Shown: piece after piece, positions 21,235 to 33,502 of the stretch
Layout: every line of letters starts with the position of its first letter
How positions within the stretch are numbered: position 1 is the stretch's first letter
Source of the DNA: Cladophialophora immunda
Lineage: Eukaryota > Ascomycota > Eurotiomycetes > Chaetothyriales > Herpotrichiellaceae
Reading direction: 5' to 3'
Length of the DNA: 64,000 nucleotides
Assembly (NCBI RefSeq): GCF_000835495.1
Contig: NW_015622547.1
Location: 1,178,001-1,242,000 of the forward strand
Position numbers and translations under genes: made by a program
Notes under the pieces: generated by a model
What the model was told of the DNA's origin: nothing
Databases searched by the model: none
Seen by the model: only the letters and a program-made list of their open reading frames with translations

Positions 21235-22022
21235 ACCAATGTATCCGTGTATGTAGCTAGCCATTTAGACAGATACCGCGCCGTGGGCACGGCGTATTAT
21301 TGTCGTATTGCTCTCCCTCTGATCGGTCATCGGAGCCGAACTTAGCCCCTTGAAAGCGGTGACATACTGGCGAGAAACCCCCGGCTGATAGAGCTATCAA
21401 TGTTGACATTGTCTCCGGATTAAGCAGTCGGGTGGCCCCAGAGCATGGGGACGGTGCGAACGGTCAGAGCTGCATTGCCGACCAACGTCGAAATAAGCGA
21501 AGCTGAGACGTGCGTCTGGAATCTTGAGCAGCAAACTAAGCCGGATCCAAACATCTCGCCGTGCTACCGTGCCACGGTTTACGCCATGTCCAGTCGGAAT
21601 AGCTACACAAGGTCGATACTTTGTCATGCTCGCCTCACATATTCGTCCGAAAGACGCTGGGCTTGCTGAAGCACCTCGCCCATTCGTCTACATCTCGATC
21701 GAGGACCCAGAGGAATCTAGGAACAGAAACATGCGCGTTTTTGGTGGCTTTTTGAATTTGTCAGAAGCCAAATTTCGTCCGTTCATAAGCTCTATCTCTA
21801 TAGTCATCACCACGTAGTCAAATCAGACCACTTCATAACATGTCTATACATCTTGAAGGCTGTAAAGAAATTACAATTCAAATCGAAGCCTCCTCGGGCT
21901 CGATAATGAGCCGACCCATTGCAACGGCCACCAACCGTAGAACTTTTGTTTCCAAAAAGACCGACCATTTGACACCGTCGGACCAAAATCCAGAAACAAG
22001 GAGTAAAAGATACCCCTGATTT
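21235..22022. other. Intergenic between convergent genes
   Basis: This is the 3' flanks of the SDR and the MscS genes. Short ORFs here have no protein-like features. Confidence 0.5.
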
Positions 22023-25004
22023 TTAATGCTGTTGGCTGGACGAACTCTCGCCGCCGAGCCTCTTCAATTCAAAGTCCTCCGCGTTGCTGCTCACTGGAGC
22101 CATGGGTGGGAATGGCTCGTCTTCAGTAGTGTGAGACGCAATCGAGTCCACACGAACTGCCTGTGAGCTGACTTTACCAGATCTCGCATCTAGAGGGCGA
22201 ACAGACGGAATGGGGGGTGCCTGGCCCTCCTCCGCCAGTGAGTCGCGCGGAAGATCCATGCTTCGGCCCGTGCGATTGAAGCGGCTGAGGAAGCGGTTGC
22301 GATGTGTCTCGGTACTGCTGATCGAGGCCCGATGGTGGCCCGTGGTGGATGGTTGTCTGCTACCACCAAAGCTTTGAGTGGTCGAGCGCCGAAGAATCCC
22401 GCTCATCATGTGTCCTTCGCGAGACGTTGACCTTCCGTGGCTTTCGCGTTCTTGGGACTCTGAGATCCTTCGTTCCTCTTCGATCCGGTTGGACTCTCGG
22501 ATCACCTCTTCGAATTGTGGGCGGCTTCGGTCTTCGTACACATCGGACAGTTGCTCCCCTGAACTGACGTCTTTCATACCCAACGAAAAGTCCACCCTCT
22601 TGGCCATGGCCGACAGAGACTCGCCTCTAGGTCGTCCTAGTTGGCCTGTGCTAGGCCGTCGCCGCATGATGGAAGGGTAGTGAAGCGGAGGGGCTGCAAC
22701 AGCCGGCGTCTGATGGATTGGATCCCCAGTAATACTCCCCGAAGCATGGCCAGGCTGCAGCTCGTTGCCATTGCCGCCGATGAGAGGTGGAGCGCCCGGA
22801 GGCAGCTGCATAAAGTACGGCACATCTGATCTCCAACCAGCTTGGTTACGACGAGGTCCTTCGATGCCAATCTCTTGCATAGCCACCATCAAAGCGCAGA
22901 TGAATTTGTTCCTTCGCTGAAGTCGAAGCAGCTCGTTTTGCCAGTTCGATTTGTAGAAGAACACAACATTCAGCGTGAGAGAATACGCTTCGGTCACCTC
23001 CCTAAGTTCCGTCAAGATATTTCCCTGGTACTCACGCTTTTCGGATCTGACAAATTCGAGTAGCGAGTTGCGCAAAGCCTCGATTTGGTCCAGAGTGGTA
23101 CCAAATCTGATGACAATAGGAACGGCTTCGGCAAGACCTCCAGAGCGCCGCATGTTCAGGATGAATAACGTGTTGAGATACGAGTTTGGCGCTTGAACAA
23201 TGTGGCCTTCCATTTTCTTGAACTCCGTGTACAACAGCGAGATTTCCTTGACAAAGTAGTCATCTCCTTTGAGCGATGACCCGGTGTTGCCGTAGATTGA
23301 AACTCGGTCCCCAACGTCGAATGGATGCTTGACGAAGACAAAGATACAGGACTGAAGGAATTCTTGAGCCGTGGCGGAGAACAGCCAGGATAGAGCGAGT
23401 ACTGCTGACCCAGCAGAAGTCAGGACTCCGGCTGCCGAAGTGGAGATGAGAGAGATAAGGACCAAGAGGGTGACGATGCAAACGATGAAAAACAGAACAT
23501 CGTCAAGCTTGCTGACGACAGAATCGAGGTCCTTGAGAGAAGCAGTGATCGATTTCCGTTCCCTGCCGATCTCGACACAAACCGCTTCAAGTTCCTCCAT
23601 CGAGATATCCCCATTCATGTCTTTGTCGAACATGCTGAAAGCAGCTTCAGCTTCCTCTTCGTTGTCAAAAGCGGCCTTCAGGTCTTCCGAGGACACGGTT
23701 TCGAATCCCTCTCGCACGAATGTCCGATACAGGCGTCGAGCCAGAACTTGCGACCCGCCGGTGCTGTTGAGCAGGGTCAAGACAACCTGAGAAGGGTGGC
23801 CACTTTTCGCCACCTTCTTCCCAGTAAAATCACCCGCAACAGTACCGGCCACATCACCTACTTTGGCAAATGCCTTGGTGAGAGCTTCCTGAGCTTGAGC
23901 GGCGTATAAGGCGGGAGTTTTGGTTCCAGACCCAGGTTCCACGTGTTTCTCTTCAAATTCTGCGTCCTCCATGGCAATTTTGGCTTTGGAAAAGATGTAG
24001 AGTTTCGTCAGGCTGCCAATTTGGAATTTGTTGATTTCAATGCGGTCGGCGTAGGTTCGCAAGTGGAAGGAAATGGCAATCAGCTGAATAATGATCTTCT
24101 CGATGAAGTTCAAGGTCGCACCCACGAAAATAGAGATAATGACCTTATTAAGAACCTTTTCCCAGTGCTTCGTTTGTTTGGAGCCATTAACATGGTGGTT
24201 GGTCATGGTAGGCAAGAAAGAGACCTCGATACCAAGCCACCAGAAGAAGATTGTCGCCGGAATTTCGAGGGCTTTGCCTAAATCTCGCCACTTTTTGGAA
24301 TTGTTCGTGAAGAGGCTCGAGATAAGACCCAGAGGATACGGGATACTCCGGGCAACAATACGCCCAGCCCAGAGAGTCAGCCAGATAATTTCGAGCCATA
24401 CTCCGAACCAGATCAAATCAACACCGCCGACACTTGCATGCTCGGCAGCAGGTAGGAATGCCCCAACCAGAATGGGAATCAGGAGGAGGGCAAAGACCGG
24501 GACGATGTAGGTGAAGTAGCGTATGACGAAGCTAGAGTGGTGGATGTATTTGAAGAATTTGGCAATCTTAGTGCTGGGGTTTTCGGGCGGCTTGTATATG
24601 GCGGTACGTTCGTGGATAGGGTTCGTAGCCGTGTCAAACTCGTCGAGTGGTTCGGGTGCTCTTGATCGGGATCGATGGAGTTGTGCTGAACTCCGACCGC
24701 CCTCTGAGTCCCGAGATTCAATTGACGTCAACCGTTCAGCTCTCTGCACGGCCAGTTCATCCTCGAGACGATGAGCCTCCTCTCGCGTCTTGCTGGGGGA
24801 CCGTGGGTCCTCGAAGCGTGTATTGGTATCTCGTCGCTGTGTTTCCACCTTCAACCGGTCGAGCAACAGTTTGCCGTCGACAGAACCCTCGTGTCTGTCA
24901 TTTTCCACCGCCGTGCTGTCGTCATCGGAGGGCCTTTGGCTGGATGGGTCGAACTCGAAGCGAGGCAGTTCTTTCTCGGGGGTGGTCATGTTGGGTAGAG
25001 GCAA
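22023..25004 (-). CDS. MscS-type mechanosensitive ion channel with EF-hand
   Basis: A single uninterrupted frame encodes 993 residues. A polar N-terminal region is followed by several transmembrane helices (for example [19 protein letters not shown] and [16 protein letters not shown]). A canonical EF-hand loop, [12 protein letters not shown], lies near 456-467. The pore region follows ([19 protein letters not shown], then the [21 protein letters not shown] helix), with the MscS beta domain ([16 protein letters not shown]). The C-terminal 300 residues are cytosolic and Ser/Arg-rich. This is the arrangement of fission yeast Msy1/Msy2, which sit in ER and cell-periphery membranes and regulate Ca2+ and volume after hypo-osmotic shock. 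The start is the first ATG of the frame, near [12 protein letters not shown]; the M at residue 6 is an alternative. Confidence 0.95.
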   Translation of the reverse strand: MPLPNMTTPEKELPRFEFDPSSQRPSDDDSTAVENDRHEGSVDGKLLLDRLKVETQRRDTNTRFEDPRSPSKTREEAHRLEDELAVQRAERLTSIESRDSEGGRSSAQLHRSRSRAPEPLDEFDTATNPIHERTAIYKPPENPSTKIAKFFKYIHHSSFVIRYFTYIVPVFALLLIPILVGAFLPAAEHASVGGVDLIWFGVWLEIIWLTLWAGRIVARSIPYPLGLISSLFTNNSKKWRDLGKALEIPATIFFWWLGIEVSFLPTMTNHHVNGSKQTKHWEKVLNKVIISIFVGATLNFIEKIIIQLIAISFHLRTYADRIEINKFQIGSLTKLYIFSKAKIAMEDAEFEEKHVEPGSGTKTPALYAAQAQEALTKAFAKVGDVAGTVAGDFTGKKVAKSGHPSQVVLTLLNSTGGSQVLARRLYRTFVREGFETVSSEDLKAAFDNEEEAEAAFSMFDKDMNGDISMEELEAVCVEIGRERKSITASLKDLDSVVSKLDDVLFFIVCIVTLLVLISLISTSAAGVLTSAGSAVLALSWLFSATAQEFLQSCIFVFVKHPFDVGDRVSIYGNTGSSLKGDDYFVKEISLLYTEFKKMEGHIVQAPNSYLNTLFILNMRRSGGLAEAVPIVIRFGTTLDQIEALRNSLLEFVRSEKREYQGNILTELREVTEAYSLTLNVVFFYKSNWQNELLRLQRRNKFICALMVAMQEIGIEGPRRNQAGWRSDVPYFMQLPPGAPPLIGGNGNELQPGHASGSITGDPIHQTPAVAAPPLHYPSIMRRRPSTGQLGRPRGESLSAMAKRVDFSLGMKDVSSGEQLSDVYEDRSRPQFEEVIRESNRIEEERRISESQERESHGRSTSREGHMMSGILRRSTTQSFGGSRQPSTTGHHRASISSTETHRNRFLSRFNRTGRSMDLPRDSLAEEGQAPPIPSVRPLDARSGKVSSQAVRVDSIASHTTEDEPFPPMAPVSSNAEDFELKRLGGESSSSQQH

Positions 25005-27229
25005 GGTCGAGAGACACGGGTATGGAGAGGAGCAGGACTCTTCCCTGCCGGCTGATCCTCCTCTTTACCCTCAAATATTATACATCAGAAGCCAGCCAGC
25101 GGCTCTGGAGACAGGTAGCGAACGTGTGGGTGTATATGACGCAAACAAATGGGGATCAATGCCGGGTGGATGGAGTCACACACAGGCGTAAAATGATCAG
25201 ATATGGGAAACGATATGTCTGAGAAGTAATACCAAAGAGGGGCTATGTCAGTCTATAATGTGCAAACGAAGGTGTATAAGAGGCGTGATAGAAGGAAGTG
25301 CATCTGGGACGGAGGCCGAAGTGCTGCAAGGGATGGGCTCCCCTCTTTCCATTTATGCATGCTGCAAGTCTACCTGGCGAGCTGGGTACAAAATCAACTC
25401 TTGCTTGTACTGGTAGTTACGTATGGCCCAGAAGAACGAGTAAGCACAGGCACGCAAAGATAGATACCGCGAAAACAGGAGCGATTGACAGGGATAGGCA
25501 GCCTTGGCTCTTGGGGACCGCTTTCTGGTGGGCGAGGTGGGCACCAAGAACGCCCCCAGGCGCTCCACAGGCGGATCCCGTTGCGGAATAGAGGAGTAGG
25601 CGCCTCGGATGGCCATGCAGGGCGCCAGAAGCCATACCCCAAACTGCCAATCGTGCCCCCCAATCCCGTCTGCCATAGGCGGTTGACCCCTGGAAAGCCG
25701 CCCAGGACAAATGTTGGTGCTTGGTCGATGCTGGGAATTTTCTGACGGTGGCGCCAGTGGAGTGTTGATTCCCATCCTTGTTGCATCATTTTTCGCAGCC
25801 GCCCCATGTCTCAACACAACGCAGATGTTGATCGGCCAAATCGCGTTGCCGTTTCTGCAAGTTCCTCACTCGACGATCGAGATTAAGACTGAGAAACTCT
25901 CGGGCAGTTGCAGACCTAAATGACCGAAAGATCCAGTTTGTGCATAATGCCTCCGTTATACAGATGGATATTTTGGAATGCCAAAATCTTCCCGAAAATG
26001 CAACTGGCTCTTTCAATGGCATGTGCCGCTGGTTGGTTCTCGTCCCAAGCGAGGCCAGGTCCCCCAGCATGGTTGACTTCGGCTATTGAGTGAGAATCAA
26101 TCACCCTACAACCATCCACCCCCCAAATATACAGTCAGCCACACCAGGACCAGCTGTCTTCAGCTCGCTTACAGCGATATTTCAGCACTGCAATCATCGA
26201 ATGTGTTGTCTCGATGAAACCACGCACAGAAGACCATTTGAACCAAGTGTTTTAGCATTTTGTGGCGCTTTGGATGAGCAGACGCCGAGCTCTTGACCAA
26301 AATTTTATCTGGGCCTCTTATCAATGTGTGGCGCGCGCGCCGTTGTGCCGCCAGCGATTGTCATTCAAGCCTTGTTTCATCTTTGACATGTGCTTCATCT
26401 CAAGTGGCTTTCATTTGCTGTGCTCTTATCAAAGAAAGGAGACCGCCATAGTTGGCAGGCCTGAAACAATGTCCGCAGCCAGCCTTGTTGGACCAGCCCC
26501 TGAGTTCGGGTCGATGCAGGAACAAAAGTGACGGCTCGAGCATACGAGTATATGTGAGGAGTCTGAGGACAAGGCGAAGAGCGAAGCAGATTGATCGCCA
26601 GCAGTATCTCGCAGATCTCCAATTTCAGTCTAAGAGGTGTCGAAATTTAAATCGCAACCGAGGCTCAGGACTGTTGTTTGTCGTGAAGGCGCCTCGTTCC
26701 TGGAGATCACTGACCGTTTTTTATTGACCGATACGACTAACGTGCAGGTTTTCGAGTCTTAGTGATGTGTTTTTCATGCCGAGATGCCCAGCTCGACATG
26801 ATCTCGCTAGCCATGCCGAGGAGTTTATCGTTGATAGCATGAACCACGCCTCTCGATCATCACTAGAGGCAGATTGCATTATCATATAGCAGGATAGGAT
26901 GCACTGTGAAGGCAAAGCAGACAGAAGGCAGGGAACGGAGCGGAAACAGTTGACAGCTGCAGGTACATCCATGGCGGCATGAACGGAAAAGTGAAGGGAC
27001 AGGCAGTTTGGTGGTTCTTGGCTTGTTTATGCTGCTCCGTCTTCCCCAATAGGACGCGCCAATCGCAAATTGATACACACCACTTGACCATCCGCGCACT
27101 TTAGGCCTCATTCTGTCCTTGTCACTCTTCTTCGTCCTGTGCATCGACAGACCTCGCAGAGTCGACATTGGATAGCCTCGCGTCTCTTTTGTCTTTTCCT
27201 CTGTATCGCGCTCGCAGCACCTCCACAGA
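25005..27229. other. Long intergenic region upstream of MscS and alpha-tubulin genes
   Basis: This holds the two divergent promoters. Apart from a weak candidate at 25417-25710 nothing coding is supported. The last 150 bases before the tubulin ATG are pyrimidine-rich, as is common for fungal leaders. Confidence 0.4.
25417..25710 (-). CDS. Possible small membrane protein (weak)
   Basis: The frame encodes 97 residues ending in a strong hydrophobic segment (SIAPVFAVSIFACLCLLVLL). An upstream Ala/Gly/Leu-rich part (YSATGSACGAPGGVLGAHLA) reads like real protein. An overlapping frame on the same strand (from 25807) also has a protein-like start region (TFVLGGFPGVNRLWQTGLGG). If this is a gene, it needs a splice or frameshift joining the two frames, and none was identified. 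It could equally be chance. Confidence 0.25.
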   Translation of the reverse strand: MSWAAFQGSTAYGRRDWGARLAVWGMASGALHGHPRRLLLYSATGSACGAPGGVLGAHLAHQKAVPKSQGCLSLSIAPVFAVSIFACLCLLVLLGHT

Positions 27230-28899
27230 ATGCACGGAGAGGTGAGTTTTCCTGCCCTTTGTTTTTGTGTACCCCTCCATTGTTTCGTGCCCAAGGTCCC
27301 CTGCATCACCATTCCTATCTCCACGCAGACGTCCTTCGAAATAATTTTCGTTCTCTATTTCGATGCAGCACATACTGATCTTCTCAATAGGTTTGCCACC
27401 TGCACATTGGGCAGGCTGGCACTCAGCTTGGCAACGCTGCCTGGGAATTGTGCGAATAAACCCTGCTCCCACCGCTACTTTGAATCACGATTGCTAATCA
27501 CCTCGCCCAGGTATCTTCTCGAACACGGCCTGAAGGCTGATGGTCGACCTGATCCCGATGCCAATGTTGGTGATGCTGGAGCCTTTGAGACCTTTTTCAC
27601 CGAGACCAGCAACAACAAACACGTCCCTCGGTCCATTTTCGTCGATCTCGACCCTTCCCCTATTGATGAAATCCGAACCGGCAAATACAGACAACTCTTC
27701 CACCCAGAGCTCCTGATCAGTGGTAAAGAGGATGCTGCAAATAATTATGCTCGAGGTCACTACACCATCGGCAAAGAGCTTGTGGACGATGTTTTGGACA
27801 AGATCCGCCGCGTTGCAGGTGAGGATTGACAGGGGCTTCTAGAAAGTGAGGAGGGATACTGACCTACCGCAAGACAACTGTTCGTCCCTTCAAGGCTTCT
27901 TGATCTTTCACTCCTTTGGGGGTGGTACTGGGTCCGGCTTCGGCGCCCTGCTTCTCGAACGACTCTCGGTCGACTATGGCAAGAAGTGCAAGTTAGAATT
28001 CGCCGTCTACCCTGCCCCACAGGTATCGTCGTCTGTCGTCGAACCTTACAACGCTGTTCTCTCCACCCACAGCACCATTGAGCACGCAGACTGCACATTC
28101 TTGGTGGACAACGAAGCTGTGTACGATATCTGCCGTCGCAACCTGGATATTCCTCGACCCGACTATGAGCATCTAAACCGCCTCATTGCCCAGGTCGTCT
28201 CCTCCGTCACTTCAAGTCTCCGCTTTGACGGTGCTCTGAACGTCGACTTGAACGAGTTCCAGACCAACTTGGTGCCGTATCCTCGAATCCACTATCCACT
28301 CATCAGCTATGCGCCCGTTGTTTCCACCAAGCGATCTTCCCATGAGAGCTTCAAGGTCCACGACTTGACGCTGCAATGCTTTGAGCCAAACAACCAGATG
28401 GTCGTTTGTGATCCCCGCAACGGAAAATACATGGCTGTTGCATTGCTCTATCGTGGTGATGTTGTTCCCCGAGATGCGAATGCTGCCATTGCCTCTCTCA
28501 AGGCCAAATCAAGCTTCCATTTGGTTGATTGGTGCCCTACCGGATTCAAAGTCGGCATCAACTACCAACCTCGTAAGCTTATCGTCATTGGCCGTTGGTC
28601 TATTCTGCTGACATATACATTTAGCCATGCCTGTTCCCGGCGGCGAGCTCGCCAAAGTCGACCGGTCCGTTAGCATGCTGTCCAACACCACCGCCATCGC
28701 CGAGGCCTGGAGTCGACTCGACCACAAATTCGACCTCATGTATTCGAAGCGAGCGTTCGTGCACTGGTATGTCGGCGAAGGAATGGAGGAAGGCGAGTTC
28801 TCCGAAGCCCGAGAAGACCTGGCGGCATTGGAAAAGGACTATGAAGAAGTTGCTAGCGACAGTCTCGAGGCAGAAGATGAGGCTGGCGCCGAGTATTGA
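27230..28899 (+). CDS. tubA: Alpha-tubulin
   Basis: Five exons, 27230-27241, 27391-27449, 27511-27818, 27874-28572 and 28625-28899, give 450 residues, the family length. The first exon encodes only MHGE, and the intron positions early in the gene are typical of ascomycete tubulins. The joined start reads [20 protein letters not shown]. The tubulin signature GGGTGSG is present ([17 protein letters not shown]). The alpha-specific C-terminal region ends in an acidic tail closing with EY, so the C-terminal tyrosine is present. Internal reading frames that run into introns produce spurious stretches (AGED after RRVA); the splice to DNCSSLQ removes them. The protein forms the alpha/beta dimer of microtubules. 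Confidence 0.98.
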
Positions 28900-29513
28900 G
28901 TGCTCACACAAACATCTAACTGATACGACGACGACATGAAATCGGCGGAACGTCCTCATTTGCAACCACACAGACGCGGTCAATTGGTAGATCACAGAGC
29001 TCCAAGTCATTCAAAGGATGAATGATGCGCCATACTCTTTGGTCTAGAGAAGTGGATTGTTGACCAATGTGCGTGGAGTAAATGAGACCCACGGTATGAA
29101 AGCATGAGACGAGTCACGGCAGCGGGTGTCGATAGCACAGATTGATTGAAATAGCGATTGTTACCATGAGAGATATGGGAATTCTTGAGGAGTGGTGACG
29201 CCGTTCATAAGACTGCAAGTTCATGGAAGCTCTTTAGGTAGCGAACGAAAACCATATTACACCACTCAATGGAGAGATTACAGCTTTTCTATATTTACAG
29301 CCTTGCTCGAGCAACGCCCAGAATGTCAGCCTTGCTGATTCTGCGCACGTGACTTGGATGAAAGGCATCTCCCACTGCTCGTCCGCAGTTCATCCCCCTT
29401 CCCCGGCGGTGTTGGTGGTGCATCTGCTGAGATTCGATTGCTAATCTACTGTGTATGGCAGAGTCTCGTACACCCATAATGGTCCCCTTCATTCCGTCTG
29501 CCATATAATCATC
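28900..29513. other. Intergenic
   Basis: This is the 3' flank of alpha-tubulin and the promoter of the next gene. An AT-containing CATATAATCATC sits directly before the ATG at 29514. No gene is supported. Confidence 0.45.
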
Positions 29514-31217
29514 ATGTTCGGGTCCACCATGTCCCTTGTAAACCCTCTTCCTCCTGCGCAACAAAGACCGGCTCTCTACCGTTCTCTGTCACATACTAAC
29601 TCCTCGAACAAGAACGACACCGCCTCCGCTGGCCAGCCTCAAAGCGCAGAGCCGAGTACTCGGCCTTCACGACCGTCCCATGTCAGATCGAGATCCTATC
29701 TCTCACCTGCAGACCCCAAACCACGGAACGCAATCACCCTCCCGGCTGCACCCAGCGCATTTGAGAAGACGGCATCGCGCCTACACTTGCCAGGAACCTC
29801 GCATCGACATCACAAGGACAAAGACCACAATTCCAGCGGTCATCAACACTCACAATCGCATTCGCACATAGCGCACCATAACAATGACTCGACACACAGC
29901 CTCCCCTTCAGACGTCACCGCCCGACCCAGTCCGAAGCACATGCTCCCCGTCGGTTCGCTTCAAAGGAAGCTCTCTCGACCCTGCCCCATCTGGTTGCAG
30001 GGCTCAATGCCGAACGCGAGCGGCGCACACACGCAGGGAACATACCTAATCCAATAAATCCGACCAACCGCAGTGCAGGCGGCAGCAATGGTCCCAACAA
30101 CACGGCTGCGCATGTCTTTGGACCCTCCGCCGCCATGTCCAGCGACTTCCAGGCAGGCGGCCGCTACGACTACAATGCTTCTGGATTTCCCGAACTACGC
30201 CGGCGTGCGACGTCGGATCCCGCCTCTCGCGACAAACTCTCCCACCCGGCTCCAGCACATCCTCTACGCCCCAAGACCTCGCTCGAAGAAGCCCTCGATC
30301 GTGGTGATGCCGCCCGCGTCGCGCGGCGGATCCATGTCAAGGTTGAGGATCTCCAGCGCCGCGACCAGGAACTCCGGGTGGGCGAAGACGAACTCCGCTC
30401 GCGGGTTGCAGAGATAACCGCCACGGGGGTGGAAATAACTCGTCGACTAGACTATGGGTACTACAACTTGCTCGAGAAGGTCGGAAACCTGGTCAGCATG
30501 ATTGGCAGTTTCCAGTCACTCGCACGACAGAGTGAGACGTTGATAGGCAACTTCGAGCGCGAGAGCAAGCGGGTCGACGAAGACACGCACCGACGGGTCA
30601 AAGTTCTACAGAGCGGATTTGAGACGAGGCAGGTGAAAGCCCGACAGTTGGCAGAGCGCGGGCAGAAGGCGAGCATGAGGGCGCGGGAGCTGTCGGCGCG
30701 ACTGGAGAAGGCTCGGGCGAAGGTCGAGGAATGGGAAACCCGCGAAGAGAAATTCCGCAAGGCGTGGGACCGCGTGTGGGGGATCGTGTGGTGGACGAGC
30801 ATCGCGGTCATCGTCATTGTGGTGGCCGTGGTGCTGGGCAAGGAGTGGTATTTCCACGGAGACCCCGTCAAGGCCGGGTTGAGACAGCACGGGGAGGGAC
30901 ACTGGAACCGGAGCTTGAGACTGGGCGGGCCCGCAGGAGGGCAGGAGAACGAGAGACTCCTTCGGCTCGGCGAGGGTGCAGGCGGTAGCAGCGACAGCAG
31001 CACCAGGGAGAACGAGACAGACACCGCAGTGACGAGGCTGAACGTGCCGGACGACGTGCGGCAGATTCTCCTCGGCGTCGCCGAGAGGAATCGCATCCGG
31101 AAGAAGGCCTTCCCGGAGGTTCCCAGCATGCTTTCCACAAACGCCCGGTTGACGACAAGTACAGAGGAAGAGCAGTGTCGTGAGGATCCGAGACTGGCCA
31201 GCTTGGACGAGCTTTGA
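29514..31217 (+). CDS. Coiled-coil protein with one C-terminal transmembrane segment
   Basis: The frame is open from 29451. The ATG at 29514 (MFGSTMSLVNP) or 29529 (MSLVNP) is more plausible than the upstream one, whose extension is unlike protein. From 29514 the product is 567 residues. The first half is Ser/His/Arg-rich and probably disordered. A long helical region (about 255-430) is rich in Arg, Glu and Leu (RRDQELRVGEDELRSRV, SARLEKARAKVEEWE), consistent with a coiled coil. One hydrophobic segment follows (WWTSIAVIVIVVAVVLG, about 440-458), then a polar tail with Gly/Arg-rich sequence. The layout suggests a tail-anchored-type or single-pass membrane protein that oligomerises. No named family was recognised. 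Confidence 0.8.
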   Translation: MFGSTMSLVNPLPPAQQRPALYRSLSHTNSSNKNDTASAGQPQSAEPSTRPSRPSHVRSRSYLSPADPKPRNAITLPAAPSAFEKTASRLHLPGTSHRHHKDKDHNSSGHQHSQSHSHIAHHNNDSTHSLPFRRHRPTQSEAHAPRRFASKEALSTLPHLVAGLNAERERRTHAGNIPNPINPTNRSAGGSNGPNNTAAHVFGPSAAMSSDFQAGGRYDYNASGFPELRRRATSDPASRDKLSHPAPAHPLRPKTSLEEALDRGDAARVARRIHVKVEDLQRRDQELRVGEDELRSRVAEITATGVEITRRLDYGYYNLLEKVGNLVSMIGSFQSLARQSETLIGNFERESKRVDEDTHRRVKVLQSGFETRQVKARQLAERGQKASMRARELSARLEKARAKVEEWETREEKFRKAWDRVWGIVWWTSIAVIVIVVAVVLGKEWYFHGDPVKAGLRQHGEGHWNRSLRLGGPAGGQENERLLRLGEGAGGSSDSSTRENETDTAVTRLNVPDDVRQILLGVAERNRIRKKAFPEVPSMLSTNARLTTSTEEEQCREDPRLASLDEL

Positions 31218-32194
31218 GTGATCCCCGCGTTATCACCCACCAGTTCTCCTGCTCAACCTCTTCTTTCACGAGACTACATCTGTTTGTGTGAGCACTGTGG
31301 CTTCACTGGACGGTACAAGACGGTTCCGCCGGATGGATGGGAAGGGAAGGGATTGACCCCATGGCCATGAGTTTAGGACATGATTCTGGGCATCTTGAAA
31401 CGAACAAGCGAAAAGCGATGACGAACCCCTTTCGAGGGTATTGAATTATGTTCGTTGCTGGCTTTCTTGGTTTTGTGTGCATTGGATGTTTGAAAAGAGA
31501 TACCCCCCCTCAGTTTGCTTGCAAGAGGAAAATGCCTTTGATCTTTCAAATGATATCTACCTTTTGGTTTCTTGCCCAGCGGCCACACCATTGATTTTAC
31601 ACACCGAGACGAACCCCAAAATGATGGAGTAACAACAATGCGTCGTTGAGACGCCGTATCTATCCAGTCAGTACATTGTGAGAGGTTGAGCGGACCTCCT
31701 ACTAAATACAAGCAAAAATTGCCGCCGATCTCGTCGGGGGCCCAACAAGCCTAGAAACGCCGGAAGCATTGGTGATTAAGATCCAAACGGTGTGGCGACA
31801 TCCAAACCATTTCCAATCGAATATAATGTCTCAATGGAGGGCCGGTGTCTCCTTCCGCGCCGTGTGTAATGATGTATCAGGTGAAGTTGGCCGCCTGAGA
31901 GTTTGGAGAGATGGGAGCTCGACTTGTTGAAAGCTGATGAAGGGGCCCGGAAAGTGAGTGTGGAGGTAGTACAACGGTGATAACAATGGCGATGGATGAA
32001 TGTCGCCCAAGCCTTCTCTCATGCCGGAAGCTTGTTGGACATTCCTGCGAAAGCAAGGCTGCCCTACTGTTATTCCAGCAATAATCGGATATGAACATCT
32101 GGAGCAGCGGCACCAGAAGACCACAGAGACCACATCTCAATCATGCAGAGAATCGACGCTTTGAATGGGATTACCACGGTATCCCGCCAGAAGA
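31218..32194. other. Intergenic between convergent genes
   Basis: This is the 3' flanks of the coiled-coil protein gene and the cystathionine gamma-lyase gene. No coding feature is supported. Confidence 0.5.
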
Positions 32195-33502
32195 TCATCT
32201 GCTGGCCCCGTTGACACCGTTCGAAATCTTGAATCCAACAACTGCTTTTTCTAGTGCCTGCAGGACATCCTTCTTGAGATCCTCGGCATCCTCAACACCA
32301 CAGCTGAGTCTGACAAGATCGTCAAAAACGCCGATGGCCTCACGTTGCTCCTTAGGTATGCCGGCGTGCGTCATAGCGCTAGGAACCTCGCACAAACTTT
32401 CGACGCCTCCTAAGCTTTCGGCAAGAGTGAAGATGCGAGTTTGTTGACAGAATCTTTCTGCAGCAGAGTGACCGCCTTTGAGACGGAAACTGAGCATCCC
32501 ACCACCCATGCCTTCGCGATGCTGCTTGATGGCAATCGCTCTCTGCTTGTGAGAATCCAGACCAGGGTAGTTCACCGCAATGACATGTGGCGAGGCCTCC
32601 AGTGCTCGAGCAACAGCCAGTGCATTCGTACTTGCCTCTCTTGCTCGGAGATGGAGCGTCTTAAGCCCTCGGTGGGCTAGCCAGCAATCGAATGGTGAAG
32701 GCACCGCTCCAATGGCGTTTTGGAGAAAGGTCAATCGCTCTTTCAGTTCTTCCGAGTTGAACGCAGCAACGCCCATAACAACGTCTGAGTGTCCGTTAAT
32801 GTATTTTGTCACAGAATGCACAACGATGTCTGCTCCGTGATCCAGTGGATTCTGCACGTAGGGCGACAAGAATGTATTGTCCACCACGACCAGAATGCCA
32901 TGTCTGTGGGCAACTGACGCGACATTCCTGATGTCAACGAGACTCAGTGTAGGATTTGAGGGACTCTCGATCCAGATGAGTTTCGTTTGCTCCCTGATCA
33001 ACTCTTCAATGTCCAGTTCAATAGAAGGCGAAAATGTGACCTCGACTCCATGTGCTAGGGCCACTTTTGTGAAATATCGATGAGTGCCTCCGTAGACGTC
33101 CGAGACAGATATGACATGTGAGCCCGAAGCGAGCGACTGGAGGATTGTTGCCGTTGTAGCTGAGCCCGAGGCAAACGCCAGAGCGAATCGAGCGTGTTCA
33201 AGGGCGGCCACGGCTTCTTCAAAATTGTCACGATTTGGGTTCGCGCTGCGACTGTATTCATACAGCCCAATGGGCTTCCCCACAGCGGTTTGTGCGAAGG
33301 TCGTCGATAAGGACAGAGGTTCGATGACGGCGCCTGTGGAGGGATCTATAGGTGCGCCGGCATGGACCGCAAGTGTCCCAAAGTTGTAGACGGGGGAAGG
33401 GGCTCGAGCAGGTGTGACGATGCCGCCATCTTCGTTGGTCAAGATGCGCTCGTTGGGTCTGAGAGGACGGGGCGAGAGAGGGACCTGGACTGGAATGGTC
33501 AT
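32195..33502 (-). CDS. CYS3: Cystathionine gamma-lyase
   Basis: A single exon encodes 435 residues of the Cys/Met-metabolism PLP-enzyme family. The chosen ATG at 33502 (MTIPVQVPLSP) removes a 48-residue upstream extension that looks like leader sequence. Visible motifs are FGTLAVHAGAPIDPSTGAV at the N-terminus, the phosphate-binding FASGSATTATIL, DNTFLSPYVQNPLDHGAD, and the PLP lysine in HSVTKYINGHSD near residue 231. The C-terminal LAESLGGVESL and the CGVEDAEDL ending are typical of gamma-lyases. The enzyme splits cystathionine to cysteine, 2-oxobutyrate and ammonia in transsulfuration. Cystathionine gamma-synthase and beta-lyase are alternatives in the same family, but the length and C-terminal motifs favour gamma-lyase. 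Confidence 0.9.
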   Translation of the reverse strand: MTIPVQVPLSPRPLRPNERILTNEDGGIVTPARAPSPVYNFGTLAVHAGAPIDPSTGAVIEPLSLSTTFAQTAVGKPIGLYEYSRSANPNRDNFEEAVAALEHARFALAFASGSATTATILQSLASGSHVISVSDVYGGTHRYFTKVALAHGVEVTFSPSIELDIEELIREQTKLIWIESPSNPTLSLVDIRNVASVAHRHGILVVVDNTFLSPYVQNPLDHGADIVVHSVTKYINGHSDVVMGVAAFNSEELKERLTFLQNAIGAVPSPFDCWLAHRGLKTLHLRAREASTNALAVARALEASPHVIAVNYPGLDSHKQRAIAIKQHREGMGGGMLSFRLKGGHSAAERFCQQTRIFTLAESLGGVESLCEVPSAMTHAGIPKEQREAIGVFDDLVRLSCGVEDAEDLKKDVLQALEKAVVGFKISNGVNGASR

